A DNA stretch of 64,000 nucleotides from Locusta migratoria (Eukaryota > Arthropoda > Insecta > Orthoptera > Acrididae). This document shows, piece by piece, positions 11,376 through 22,445 of this stretch. The stretch lies in assembly GCA_026315105.1 (NCBI GenBank), contig CM048744.1, positions 355,199,168 to 355,263,167 of the forward strand, read 5' to 3'. The notes beneath the pieces were generated by a model. The model saw only the letters and a list, made by a program, of their open reading frames with translations. It was not told the DNA's origin and made no database searches. The first letter of the stretch is position 1. The number at the start of each line of letters is the position of its first letter. The translations under genes were made by a program, and so were the position numbers.

Positions 11376-11573
11376 AAATGTTCAAATGTTTGTGAAGCTT
11401 AAGGGACTTAACTGCGGAGTCATCAGTCCCTAAACTTACAAACTACTTATGAATTTTCTTACACTAAAGATGACACAAACATCCATGCCCGAGGGGGTAT
11501 TCGAACCCCGACCGTAGCGACCGTGCAGACTGTGACTGGCGCGCCGCAGACAGCTCGGCCACTGCGGCTGGCC
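11376..11573 (-). mobile_element. SINE S1, subfamily with AGACAGCTCGGCC head
   Basis: The S1 tail and B-box are intact. The head variable arm reads GCGCGCCGCAGACAGCTCGG (plus strand), as in the copy at 60561, suggesting a subfamily. No clear TSD. Confidence 0.85.
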
Positions 11574-11797
11574 TCTAATAGATATTTAGTAATTTGAAGA
11601 CTATAACGCGAAATCCTACATAAAGAGAAATGGTCATGATAATAAAATCAGGGTATCACAGTCCTAAAGGAAAGATATAGGTGCTCGTTTTCGCTTCGAG
11701 CTATTAGAGACTGCAATGATAGAGAAATAGCCTGAGAATGCTTTGATAAAACCTCTGTCAACACTTACATGTGAGATTCATAGTAGTCGTGTAGATA
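11574..11797. other. no feature seen
   Basis: Short AT-rich spacer. Confidence 0.4.
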
Positions 11798-12046
11798 TAC
11801 AAAGTGCGTCTGAAAAGTTCGGTAAATGGTCCCATATTGCGGATATCCAACAACGCATGATTTCGTGCTTCGAACGATTCCACAAGAAGCGTTTGCTGAC
11901 AGTTTCCAACTACTGTACAACCGATGTCAGAAGTGAATTGTAGCCAGTGGCGATTACTTGGAAGTCCAGAAAAGGTATTTCGTTTGTAAATCTTATTTGC
12001 TATGTTTCGTGAGACCATTCACCGAAGTTTTCAGACGCACCTTGTA
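11798..12046 (+). mobile_element. 249-bp mariner MITE
   Basis: The 26-bp terminal inverted repeats at 11798-11823 and 12021-12046 match at 24 of 26 positions (core GTGCGTCTGAAAA) and start and end with TA, the mariner target. The interior retains a piece of mariner transposase C-terminus: FADSFQLLYNRCQK, a stop, then IVASGDYLE (equivalent of RW-KCI---G-YFE). It is therefore an internal-deletion derivative of a coding mariner. Confidence 0.85.
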
Positions 12047-12997
12047 GAATGTAAGCTATAGATCCCCAGACTTTGATCTCCACAGGTTCTGGATTCATAT
12101 AATAAATGGTAATGTATACAGGCAACAGCCCAATACCACCCGCAACTGATGTATTTTATGCACATCAGAAATTATTGGTTTTTCACATTCCTGCTTAAAG
12201 CATGTAATTAAAATAGTGCTACGTTATTTTATGCCCATCAAAATTATCTCGACTATATAGCGCCTCATATATTTTTAAAAAATTGACATCTTTAATGTTT
12301 TACAGTTGCTTGGCATCTGGGGTAGACTGTCATTTTATGCTGTTTTAATTGATGCTTAATAATTTTAACTAAGACAAAAATTGTAAATCTATTGTTTTGA
12401 AATGTGTTACATTTCATTCACCACTGTAAAAGTCATATTTTAATCTATTTTGAAATTTTTCCTTTGCTTGTTTCAAGGTTCGTAAATGACTGAAAAGTCG
12501 AAACCGGTCACCACTTTTTAAATAAAAAAATATTAGCGATCTATTCTATCAATTTTAAGTCAGATGTTTAAAAAATTTTATGGATTTTAACTAATTTTAA
12601 GGACGCCAAATATCCATCCCAACAATGTCAGGCCTTACAATAATCATGTATGTCGTATCTGATGTATTGTACTTCAAATAGTTGCTACTGTTTTGAAGGT
12701 TGCCACAGTCGCCAAAGACTACCATGAAAAGCAAAACAAATTCATTGTCATCAATAAACATTTGTAAGCATCATGCCTCAACTCAGTCCTTTTCTGTGTT
12801 GCGATCTCAGAGCGATATGCAGTGGCTGCTTGTCTGATGGATTCATTCATAGACAGACTCCTGGGTTCGACAAATCCGTAATAGAGGAAATACTTCAGGG
12901 ATATAGAAACAGGTTTACTCATTTGTTACTTTGAATTGATTTATTTACCCTGGCAGGTCCTTTCTTACAGTACTGTTACATTTCAGTAAACGTGGAC
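12047..12997. other. no gene; contains a GAAACCGGTC repeat core
   Basis: AT-rich. The palindromic core of GTCGAAACCGGTCACCAC (around 12500) is shared with 54421-54440 (GACCGGTTTCGGTC) in the other orientation. It marks an unplaced dispersed repeat. Confidence 0.4.
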
Positions 12998-13184
12998 TGC
13001 CGCGGCGGAGTGGCCGAGCAGATTGAGGCGCTATGATCCGATGTGCGTGACCATTCCCCGTCGGAGGTTCGAATCCTCCCTCGGGCATGGATGTTTGTTG
13101 TCTTTAGTATAAGGTAGTTTGTGAGTTTAGGGACTGATGACCCGCAGTTAAGCCCATAAGCTTAACAAATATTTGAACATTTTT
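12998..13184 (+). mobile_element. SINE S1, variant head
   Basis: The head GCCGCGGCGGAGTGGCCGAG is intermediate between S1 and S2, with B-box GGTTCGAATCCTCC and the usual S1 tail. It resembles the copies at 44889 and 63281. Confidence 0.85.
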
Positions 13185-13316
13185 TCAAACCTTGACTTAT
13201 CTGATATTTCAAACATGAACACAAACAAAAATTTATTTATCAATATATTTCATCAAAGGATTCTTCGTTGGTGTGCATTCAATAAGTTTTTGTAATTACT
13301 GCGAGATTGTATGTTC

Positions 13317-13506
13317 AAATGTTTGTAGAGCTTATGGGACTTAACTACGGGGTCATCAGTCCCTAAACTTACAAACTACTTATTAACTAGCTACAACTAA
13401 GGACGGCACAAATATCCATGACCAAGGGGGGATTCGAATCCCCGACCGTAGTGGCCGTGCAGACCGTGACTGAAGCGCCGCAGTCCCCTCGGCCACCGCG
13501 GCCGGC
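13317..13506 (-). mobile_element. SINE S1 with 12-bp TSD
   Basis: GATTGTATGTTC flanks it at 13305-13316 and 13507-13518, perfect. The element is full length from GCCGGCCGCGGTGG to the tail. Confidence 0.95.
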
Positions 13507-13518
13507 GATTGTATGTTC

Positions 13519-14316
13519 CTTACTTATTATGTGTACTATCCGGACACGTCTGTTCACTGCATTCCAGACTATTTCTACAGTATGACAATCAGGGCTTGAT
13601 GATGGTCGGATAATATCCGTCAGTAATTTTCTTGTTGTCCTCTATAATGTACTTCGTACAGAACGCCGACGAGTGTTTTCGGTCAGTTTCCTTTGAAAGG
13701 ATACTCGTGGTTCTGTGTCCCCCCCCCCCTCTGCCCCTTAGACCGGAAAACTTAAACCGAAGGTTTAGGGTTAGGGGGACTTGGCAATTGTTTTAAAGCT
13801 TGAGGTTCGCCGGTGTGGGGACCTCCATCCCCCTCTCCCCTTCTCCAAGTTCCGATCTTCACCTTCCAAATTTGAGTGGAGTGTTTCGAAGTTACATAGA
13901 AATAGAGAAAATTTTCTGTATAGTCCTACACCAACATCTCCTTCATTTTTCATTAATGAATGTGTAGATTTGAAACAACTGATTTTCAGGGTATCTCTGT
14001 TTGTTTCTAACGCTGTAGCTATGTGTAGCTGGTACTGTAATTGAGAAACAAGGTTTGGAGAAAGTGGGGAAAATAAATGTCAAATAATAAACTGATATGC
14101 AGAAACATGTCTTAGTATCTCAAATATATTCGTCTAAGGAAATAACTTTATTACTTGACATTAATATCACCTGCAACTGAGGTACAAGGCAGGATTGTTC
14201 CCATTAACGGTTCAATGCAGCAGTTGTGATACTAGTTACATCGACGCAGAATTGAAGTTTGTGCTGTGGCGGGTGAAGTGCTTTTGATATTTGGTAGACC
14301 CATTATTCATAATGCT
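13519..14316. other. no supported gene; short C run
   Basis: A run of C bases lies at about 13721-13731. Frames at 13781-14044 on both strands overlap each other and look like chance. Confidence 0.4.
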
Positions 14317-14388
14317 ACTGTGGCTGAGCGGTTAAAGCTACTGCCTAGTAAGCAGGAGATCTCGGGTTCGACTCCCAGCCGTGGCACA
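14317..14388 (+). mobile_element. tRNA-Thr-like head of SINE S6
   Basis: The cloverleaf is recognisable: a D-arm GTGGCTGAGCGGTTAAAGC, a CTGC/GCAG anticodon stem with a 7-base loop CTAGTAA (anticodon AGT, Thr) and a T-arm with GGGTTCGACTCCC. The acceptor stem has mismatches. It continues directly into ACAAATTTTAATTCA, a tail I associate with an orthopteran SINE. I call it a SINE head rather than a working tRNA gene. Confidence 0.6.
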
Positions 14389-15227
14389 AATTTTAATTCA
14401 ATGCCTCGCCTTCTATTGAAAATCTTGGAATAGATTTATCTGGCGCAACGTCTTGAGTCAAATTCCAAATATCTTTGCAGTGTTTCATGAACTAACGCTA
14501 AGGTAGAACATTGTCAGTTGTAATGGTCTCGGGGAATAAATATTTGTATATATGTATATTACGTTTGTTATGAAATGTTGCTTTGATTATGATCGTTAGA
14601 TGATTGTGGGTGGATTTTTTAGTTGAAACTGACCGTATGCCTGCCCAAATTATTCCCCTGAGCCATTAAAACACCCTACTTCTAAACTTTACAGTTCACT
14701 AGGATAGATAGGATAGGATGTTGTGGGCGCACAACAGCAAGGTTTTTAGCGCCCTGACAAGAGAATTAAACAACAGTAAATGAAGTAAACCTTGGCAACA
14801 ACACGAACACATATTGCAAATCAGCGATGTAAAGTGGCAGACTGTAGTACCCAACCTTACAAGTCCTTAAAAGAAAATGTCGGAGTATAGAGGGACGCTG
14901 ATCGCTGATGTGAGGGGCATCAGCGAGCCCTCCTGTAACACACTAAAACCTCCGGCCTAAAAGCTTAGGCCAGAGTCGGGAACACTTCACTCTAATGCAA
15001 TATCGTCAGTAAGGATTCTCATTCATCAACACGCGTTTATTCAGCTTTTAATCAGTGTATTGAAACTCATGCAATAATATTTCGTTGCACTGTAGTAAAA
15101 GAAAGAGAATAACAGACAGGTTGAAGGTTCATACATCGTTCCAAATCAACAGTACAGAAGCGAGTAGTTGACTGTCCTGTTCCAGAATGAAGAATAGCTT
15201 GAGGTATTTTCACATATTATGCAATGT
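14389..15227. other. unassigned; 14700-15000 looks repeat-like
   Basis: GGGCGCACAACAGC, then TTTTTAGCGCCC (14728-14754), contains self-complementary GGGCGC/GCGCCC. A CCTCCGGCCTAAAAGCTTAGGCC palindrome lies near 14950-14973. I cannot place either. Confidence 0.35.
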
Positions 15228-15237
15228 GCTAACCCAA

Positions 15238-15435
15238 GCCAGCCGCGGTGGCCGAGCTGTCTGCGGCGCGCGAGTCACGTTCAGCACGGCCACTAAGGTC
15301 GGGGGTTCGAATCCCCACTCGGGCATGGATATTTGTGCCGTCCTTAGTATTAGCTAGTTCATAAGTAGTTTGTAAGTTTAGGGACTGATGACCCCGTAGA
15401 TAAGTCCCATAAGCACTACAAACATTAGAACAATA
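15238..15435 (+). mobile_element. SINE S1 with 10-bp TSD
   Basis: GCTAACCCAA lies at 15228-15237 and 15436-15445. The head reads CTGTCTGCGGCGCGCGAGTC in place of the common GGGGACTGAGGCG. Confidence 0.9.
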
Positions 15436-15445
15436 GCTAACCCAA

Positions 15446-16084
15446 TATGTTATACGTGCAATGGTAGTCAACTTCAGTTACAGCAATTATTGTCAGTTCG
15501 ACACGTCCGATCGCGACGCGGTTGCCCGATATTCTTGATGTCACGGTTGCGACGAAAGTTTGTATTTTACGAGATCAAAGTTCCACGTTAGTCAAATCTT
15601 CATTTAGATCCAATCTATATATAGAACCGTTACCGTCGCGACGCGGTTGATTGTTATTCTCGAAGACACCACGAACGCTAGCGCACACTTTGAAAGAAAT
15701 ACACATTCCACTGACTGTAAAGATACACGATAGCTTAGCGTGGCTCATCAGTAGGAGTCACTGTTCAATTAGTTAGCTAGATCTGCCCACTCTCAGCCAC
15801 GCACACCAACTGCTGCTCTTTTTTTTTTTTTTTTTTTTTTTAACTCGACGCCTTGGACGTGATGAACAATCGATATGGGTGGAGCTGTCTGCCTGGTTTC
15901 AGTACTTCGTGTCTCTCATCATCGTACAACACATGCAGAACGTCAACTCTCGAGACATTAATTACAATCAACGGGTGTGCTCCAGGCACAAACCTGTCAT
16001 CGCAAGAGAAGGGCCACTGTGCACGGAGGAGGAGGAGCCTTTTCCGATGAGGCCATTAGTCACAGAGGCAGTGCTTTATTATTT
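15446..16084. other. no supported gene; poly(T) at 15820-15841
   Basis: Contains two similar GTCGCGACGCGGTTG motifs (about 15510-15527 and 15635-15650). Otherwise featureless. Confidence 0.4.
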
Positions 16085-16345
16085 GCTGCCCGGTGTTGCG
16101 AGTGCTTTCTCCCGGCCGCCGCGGTCGGATGCGGCAGGAAATTCCTGCGGACCAGCGGGCAGCGGGCAGCGGCAGGTGGCGTCCGGCGAGGCACGCAACA
16201 AGAAGACGACGGCCGGCGCGCCTCTTGCAACACCGCGCCACCGCCTGGAATGCGCCCCCGGCCCTTTCTGCCCTTGAGCCAATGTGGACACTGCTCCAAA
16301 ATCCTGCCCGCCGCCGCACCGCCGGCTTATCGTTGCTTTCATCTC
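16085..16345. promoter_or_regulatory. GC/CpG-rich block
   Basis: About 260 bases of high GC with many CG dinucleotides (GGCCGCCGCGGTCGG, GGCCGGCGCGCC). The six-frame openness here is a by-product of composition. It could be a CpG island or a GC-rich exon; no splice or promoter signal is convincing. Confidence 0.25.
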
Positions 16346-16384
16346 TAAACAGCAAGAGACACATTACTGGTCAATCTTGCCGTT

Positions 16385-17361
16385 GTGAAACTTTCTGGCA
16401 GATTAAAATTGTGTGCCGGAACCGGGACTCCAACCTGGGACCTTTGCCTTTCGCGGGAGAGCGCACTACCAACTGTGCTATCCCGATACGACTCACGATG
16501 CCGCCTCACAACTTTACTTCTGCCAGTACCTCGCCTTCTACTTTCCAAACTTCACAGAAGCTCTCCTGCGAGCCGTGCAAGACTAGCACTCCTGGAAGAA
16601 AGGATGCCGGCCGAGGGGACTGAGGCGCTCCAGTCACGGTCTGCACGGCCACTACGGTCGGGGGTTCGAATCCCCCCTCGGGCATGGATATTTGTGCCGT
16701 CATTAGTCTTAGTTAGTTCATAAGTAGTTTGTAAGTTTAGGGACTAATGACCCCGTAGTTAAGTCCCATAAGCTAAACAAACATTTATGAATTATGATGA
16801 AAGGATATGGTGGAGACATGGCTTAGCCACAGTCTAAGGTATGCTTCCAGAATGAAACTTTCACTCTGCAGTGGAGTGTGCGCTGATATGAAGTAAAGTT
16901 GTGACGCGGCATCGTTTTTCGTGTCGGGATAGCACAGCCGGTAGTGCGCTTGCCCGCAAAAGGCAAAGGTCCCAGTCCCGGTTCCGGCACACAATTTTAA
17001 TCTGCCACGAAGTTTCATATCAGCGCACACTCTGCTGCAGAGTGAAAGTTTCATTCTGGAAACATCCCTTAGGCTCTGGCTAAGCCATGTCTCCACCATA
17101 TCCTTTCTTCCAGGAGTGATAGTCTTGCATGGTTCGCAGGAAAGCTTCTGTGAAGTTTGGAAAGTAGGAGGCGAGGTACTGGCGGAAGTAAAGTTGTGAG
17201 GCGTCATCGTGAATCGTGTCGGGATAGCACAGTCGGTAGTGCGCTTGCCCGCGAAAGGCAAAGGTCCCAGGCTCGAGTCCCGGTTCCGGCACACAATTTT
17301 AATCTGCCAGGAGTTTCATATCAGCGCACACTCCGCTGCAGAGTGAAAGTTTCATTCTGGT
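16385..17361. mobile_element. tRNA-pair composite, inverted, flanked by imperfect 12-bp duplication
   Basis: The left arm (16385-16880, minus) and right arm (16920-17361, plus) each carry a tRNA-like unit (GGATAGCACAGTCGGTAG as D-arm, GGTTCGAGTCCCGG as T-arm). Each unit is followed by CACACAATTTTAATCTGCC and a ~250-base body (TTTCATTCTGGAAACATCCC, CCATATCCTTTCTTCCAGGA). The right side has a second, partial repeat of the unit, so it is also tandem. Flanks AATCTTGCCGTT (16373-16384) and AATATTGCTGTT (17362-17373) agree at 10 of 12 positions, suggesting one insertion of the whole. S1 is nested at 16606. Confidence 0.75.
16606..16798 (+). mobile_element. SINE S1 nested in the tRNA-pair composite, 8-bp TSD
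   Basis: GAAAGGAT lies on both sides (16598-16605 and 16799-16806). Joining across it restores the composite's GGAAGAAAGGATATGG. Confidence 0.9.
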
Positions 17362-17373
17362 AATATTGCTGTT

Positions 17374-18000
17374 AACTGACGTCAAAATGGCTCCCAATTC
17401 ATCTGCACATTGTGTTTCAGGTTTCGTTCTCCGATGGACTACCAACATTTATGCTCTCATATAGAGCAAAGTTCCATTGCCTTTTGCAGAAAAATTCGAA
17501 ACAGTCTGATTCTTTAGCAGGCTCGACTTAATTGAAGTCCACGATACGACTCGTCGGCTTTGACCAAAGACGTCATATCTGAGTTAAAGGTGATAGTTTG
17601 TTTTCAAGTAGAACATATATTTTAGATTACGATTTTGTGTTTAAAAAGTGATCTGTAGCTTCTCTCTGATGGTTCGGCATAGGTTAACAGAGAGTTTATT
17701 TTCTTTTGTTTTCGAAAGGGAGCGCCAAAGGCGGGAATTTGCGGGATGAGACCTGTGATCGATGGGATGGTACATGCTGTTGTGGTAATCTGTAATTTAC
17801 GACGATAATAATAGATTATTTATTATCTACAATACATGAATATTACGACATTATTCCGTATGTTTATATTCGTTGATAGTGTTTGTTTTTCTAGTTGGTA
17901 TATCTAAGTATCGTTTCTCGTGAGACTCACATCTGACGTCACTGGTCAAAACCTTCTTCAGTTATGCCGCAGGCTCTGCAAACGTATGTTGCTAGTGTAC
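17374..18000. other. no feature seen
   Basis: AT-rich, no supported frame or repeat. Confidence 0.45.
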
Positions 18001-19344
18001 TACACACATATAAAAAGTTTTGCATCACCTTGGTTCCAAGTTCTTCAGAATGCTGATATTGAATGCATCAAGAACGCAGTTCCTTAGATTCTCCATAGAT
18101 GTCACTCAACCCGCACAAACATTTAAACAACCACGCATGAGCAGTGCCAGTGCGACGGAATGGGTAAGACGGCCGACCAGGTAGAGTCATTACACCAGAA
18201 GGAAGTACATTGCTTGTGTTGACTGTGGTTCTGCCAGACCTACAAGGTCAATTCCGAAGTTTGATCATATCCGCATTGTTACTTTATGCCAAGAGAGACT
18301 CGCTTCAAAGGAAGCTTCCAGACGTCTCTGAGAGAACCGAAGCGACGTCACAGAGATACAGGAACTGTCGATGACATGGCTCGCTCTGGCCGTCCAAAAG
18401 CTACCACAGCAGCTGATGGCCTCTACTCGCGGATTTCAGCTCGGCTGGAGGAACTCTGAGAGGAATGCACCATGCTGAATTATGATTTTTATGTACATGA
18501 CGTCGGGTTTTGGTTAAAACTGTACGCAATAGACTGCATGACACGCAACTTCACCCCAAACATCGATTTTGAGTCCTGTTTAGACACCTAGACATCATGA
18601 AGCGTGATACAGCTGGGACCAACAGCATGCTGAATGGACTCGTCAGACTTGGCATCTGTCTTCAACCAGACAATAGTCGGAGACTTTTTGAATGCAACCC
18701 GGTCAGACTGATGATCTTATAAAGGTAGTGGTTCCTTGATGTTTTGGGGTGGCATTATGTGAGGCCAACTTACGCCATTAGTGGTCGTAGAATGCAATAA
18801 GATAGCTGTACAGTACAGGGGTGATACCTTCGACGTATAGTGCAACATATTAGCAGCATTTCGGTAAGTGATTCGTCTTGTTGGACGACCTCGTGCTTAT
18901 GGTGCACATATTGTGAATGCGTTCTTTCATGATAACAACACCGCAATATTAGAATGGCCAGCGTGTTATCCTATCGAACATACCTTAGGATACATTGAAA
19001 AGAGCTGTTTTTGGACGAGACGAGCCACAAACGTATCTGAAAGATCTACAGCGAATCGCCGTTGAGACAATCTGGGCCATCACTCCCTTGATCATCTAGT
19101 CGACAGTATGCTACGACGATTACAGACATGCATCAGTGCAAGAGGCAGTGTTACCGGGTATTAGGGCTACTGGTGTAGGCTGCAAATTCAGAAAACTAGG
19201 TTATATTCGTTTAAATTGTCAATTTCCGGTTTCGTGAGCAATAAAGATAACTGGTTTGTTGTTTTTGTGTGTCTATTCCGTTCTACATGTAAATGGCCAT
19301 GAACCCACAGAATTGTGGTGATGCAGCACTTATGTGTGTGGTTA
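18001..19344 (+). mobile_element. near full-length, inactive Tc1-like transposon
   Basis: The left end (TA then CACACATA, with TTTTGCATCACC) and the right end (GGTGATGCAGCACTTATGTGTGTGG, then TTA) are inverted counterparts, each bordered by TA. The interior follows a Tc1-like element I know from orthopterans. It has a start region around ATGCCAAGAGAGACTCGC, a GACATGGCTCGCTCTGGCCGTCC (GRP-linker) region at 18373-18397, and a C-terminal part with TGGCCAGCGTGTTATCCTATCGAACATACC (the WPA-S-D--PIEH equivalent, 18955-18985). Stops, indels and a loss before 18600 leave no long frame. Confidence 0.75.
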
Positions 19345-20670
19345 CTTTCAATTTTGTGGATCTATTTTGTATTTATACACGGAGAGAGGAAGCCTTGAAT
19401 CGAGTTATTATGGAAAATGGTTAGCAAATTGTTATTTAGGACACTGCAAATGTATTTGTGGTTACTGTGAAGAGGCGGTCTGGCAGACCACTATGGAGTG
19501 GACCTCCTGTACAGATGAAGAAAACAGCATCTCCTGAGTCAATGAATCATTTATGATATGATAGATTTGGCCACTTGCCACATTACGGGACAAAAGGAAA
19601 ATGTAGGCCTTGTCTTTACGGATATTTGCCTGAAGGACGAAGAGTTTTTGAGAGTCTATTGGGATTGTTTTCAGAAATTTCACATGAAATAGTGGAAAAA
19701 TCCAATAGTTTTTACAGTTACAGGAACCAAGCTGTAGTATTTGTATTATAGCTAAATGCGCCTTTTTTTGTCTATGTTACGTGCAGTCTCGAAACTATAT
19801 ATTGACTAAAATTATGTAAAACTGTTCACATGTCCGTACACGTTCAATTTAAGTAACTTAATATTTTTCCTTGAGCGATTTCTGTAGTGGCTATGCTCAT
19901 ATCGTTTCTCCTCCTTCCAAACACAGCATCCGTACTTAGCCTTTAATATCATTCAGATAGTGTTACTGTGTCCAAACAACGGGTTTTGATGGAAAATTTC
20001 ATTTCTGTAATTTTTCTTACGTCAACTCTCTGTACCTCGTCGCTTCATATGCCCTCCAAGCATAGATAGTAGAATGAAATATTACAGTATACTACTCGTT
20101 GTTAAGGTCGTCAGTCAGAAACTTGGACTGATGGAGCTCTCCATGCTAGTTCCCTTTATGATTGCGTACGAAAGAAAAATTGAACAAATAAATAACCAAA
20201 GCAATTTCCGTTAATAATACAGACAATTCCTTTTGTAAACAATTTAGGGGAGATTCTCAAGCGCCGCACAAATATAGGTTTACCAAAGCACACGCTAGAT
20301 GGCAGAAAGTGGTTGTTCTGCAGGTATACGGAAACACGCTAGGGGGTTGCTCACCACCCCACATTCCTTTGGCACCTCCCAGTTGGGAGAAATCCGTCAT
20401 TTGGTGAGAATCCGCTGTTACTAGTGCTACGCTGATAATTTTGACACGACTTTTTGACCATCTTCTGGTAAGATACTAATTGAAATGTGCGTCAATGATC
20501 CCATCCCGTTGTTAACAAAACTCGTCTGTATTTGAATCCCAGAAAGTTTCTTTTTTAAATCTATTGTGTTTGCCCTAGCCCCGGACACTACGTCTGTGCT
20601 CAATCCCGGACAGGCGATCAGCTCTATAGACAAAGATACTGAAGCTGTCTTTCATTTTTTCAGGGATTAT
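19345..20670. other. no gene; small LINE scrap near 20100
   Basis: TTGGACTGATGGAGCTCTCCATGC (20125-20148, read on minus as GCATGGAGAGCTCCATCAGTCC) matches the extreme 3' end of the RTE-like LINE seen at 43270-43462. The rest is unassigned. Confidence 0.4.
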
Positions 20671-20677
20671 TAACAGA

Positions 20678-22445
20678 ATGGCCATTTCAGTAAAAACAAA
20701 ATGGGATGAAGACCTGATGAAAAAAGCTGTCGATTATGTTCTCTCGGGAAAATTCAGTATCACGGAAGCAGCAGGACAGCTTTCTGTCCGTAAGAGCTCA
20801 TTAGGAGAACGTGTTGCTGCTCTTAAAAGAGGGGAAAGTAAGACAATGGAACCATCTTGGGGCAGATTTAAGAACACTTTTAGTGATCATTTGGAAGACG
20901 GGCTAATAAAACAACTTAAATATTTAGACAGCTGTTTCCTGCCTGTCAACAAAACAGTTTTTGAAATTAGTTTTTGATTTAGCTGAACATTTAAAGCTCC
21001 AACATGAGATCAATTAAAAAAAAAATAATAATAATAAAAATAAAACTGCAGGCAACAAATTCTTTCGGGGTTTCATGAAGCGTCATCCCGAATTTTCCTT
21101 ATGATGTGCTCAATCTACGATGTGCCTTTAAAGAGCACAAGTTTTTAACACAGAGCAAGTGGGTGCTTTTTATGGGGATTTGGAAGAACTAATGGACAAG
21201 TTCTCGTTTCCACCAAACATAATTTATAATTGCGATGAAACAGGCGTTAGAGATGTTCATTCTAACACTCGAAAAGTTTTATCAATCAACGGCAAAAATC
21301 AGGTCAGTAAGCTCACTTCTAGTGAACGTGGTCGAAACATAACAATAATGTTTTGTATCAATGCCGCAGGGGACCATTTTATCTCTCCTCTTTTTGTATT
21401 TCCAAGAATTTGTATAGACCCACTACTGATGAAAGATGCACCAGATGGAAGTGTTTTCGATTCATAAGAAAGTGGCTGGATTTCAGTTTTAGGATTTTTG
21501 AAATGGATGACATCGAAAGGAAATGCAGTTCTCCTCATTCTGGATGGGCATAGCACTCATAAAGATCTTGAGCTTGTCCTATTTGCAAAGAAACACAACA
21601 TTCATATGCTTGGCTTACCACCACACACTAAACATAAGCTCCAGCCACTAGACCGTACACTGATGAAGCATTTTAAAAGTGCATTCAATGCAGAATGTGA
21701 GCTCTGGATGGACAAGTATGACAGGTTGGGGCTGAAGATAACTGACAGAGACATCTGTGCAGTGGTTGCCCCCTCTTTCTCCAGTATAGCAGGATGGAGA
21801 TGGAAAAAGTTGGATTTCAATGCACAGGCTTCTTTCCAGTGAACAAGAACATCTTCTCAGATTTGGATTTCCTCCGATCCCTGAGCAACTGAACTGTATC
21901 AGAAAGAGAGACTTCAGATGCTAATGAATCTGTTCAGCTTTCCACAGCAACTCAACTGGTGCATATCTCTACAGTTCAAAAGCTACAAAAACCTTTTGAT
22001 GTGGCTGTTCCTTCTACTTACAAGGACTTCCAAAATGCCATTCAGAAGATATCCCTCATGACTGATGATTTGAAGAGGAAGATCGTTAAAAGGAGAACGA
22101 GGGGTGAAAGGAGTGAAATTTTAACTTCCACTCCGTTCAAACGACAGCTGGAAGAAAACGAAGAGAGGAAGCTTCTCAAGAAGCAAAAACAAGAGGCTGG
22201 CTCTACTGGAGCGACGAAAAATGAAAGTTCCCAGAAGCTACCAAAGCGAAGGAAGGCTCGACTTCGTAAATGATAGTAAGAACAGCAGAATAAAGGAAAA
22301 CAGTACTGTGACAGTGTGTGTTATTTGCAGGGAGACTTTTGAGGAAGATTGGGTACAGTGCTACTCTTGCCGTGAGCGGACTCATGTTGCATGTGCTGAC
22401 AGTGATAGTATTGCTTACTTTGTATGTGAACATTGTAAAAAATGA
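20678..22445 (+). pseudogene. pogo/Tigger-like DDE transposase relic with C-terminal Cys/His finger
   Basis: The N-terminal psq-type helix-turn-helix is intact in 20678-20977 (AVDYVLSGKFSITEAAGQLS). After a frameshift the frame gives FDLAEHLKLQHE, FMKRHPE and CAQST with stops. The DDE core is in 21159-21842: NIIYNCDETGV (first D), VLLILDGHSTHKDLEL (second D), and NIHMLGLPPHTKHKLQPLDR (third acidic region), interrupted by an in-frame TAA at 21465. Another shift near 21815 precedes GFQCTGFFPVNKNIFSDLDF. A basic segment (21959-22273) leads to CVICRETFEEDWVQCYSCRE and a matching THVACADS...CEHC, a PHD/RING-like zinc finger. Terminal repeats are uncertain. Confidence 0.85.

Noticed and set aside
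14317..14388. Functional tRNA-Thr(AGT) gene
   Set aside because: The acceptor stem has mismatches and the sequence runs into a SINE-like tail rather than a T-run terminator.
16345..17294. Cluster of 60-170 codon frames rich in GTRTWDLCLSR-like text
   Set aside because: Readings of the tRNA-pair composite in various frames. The same text reappears at 37.2-37.9 kb because the repeat does.
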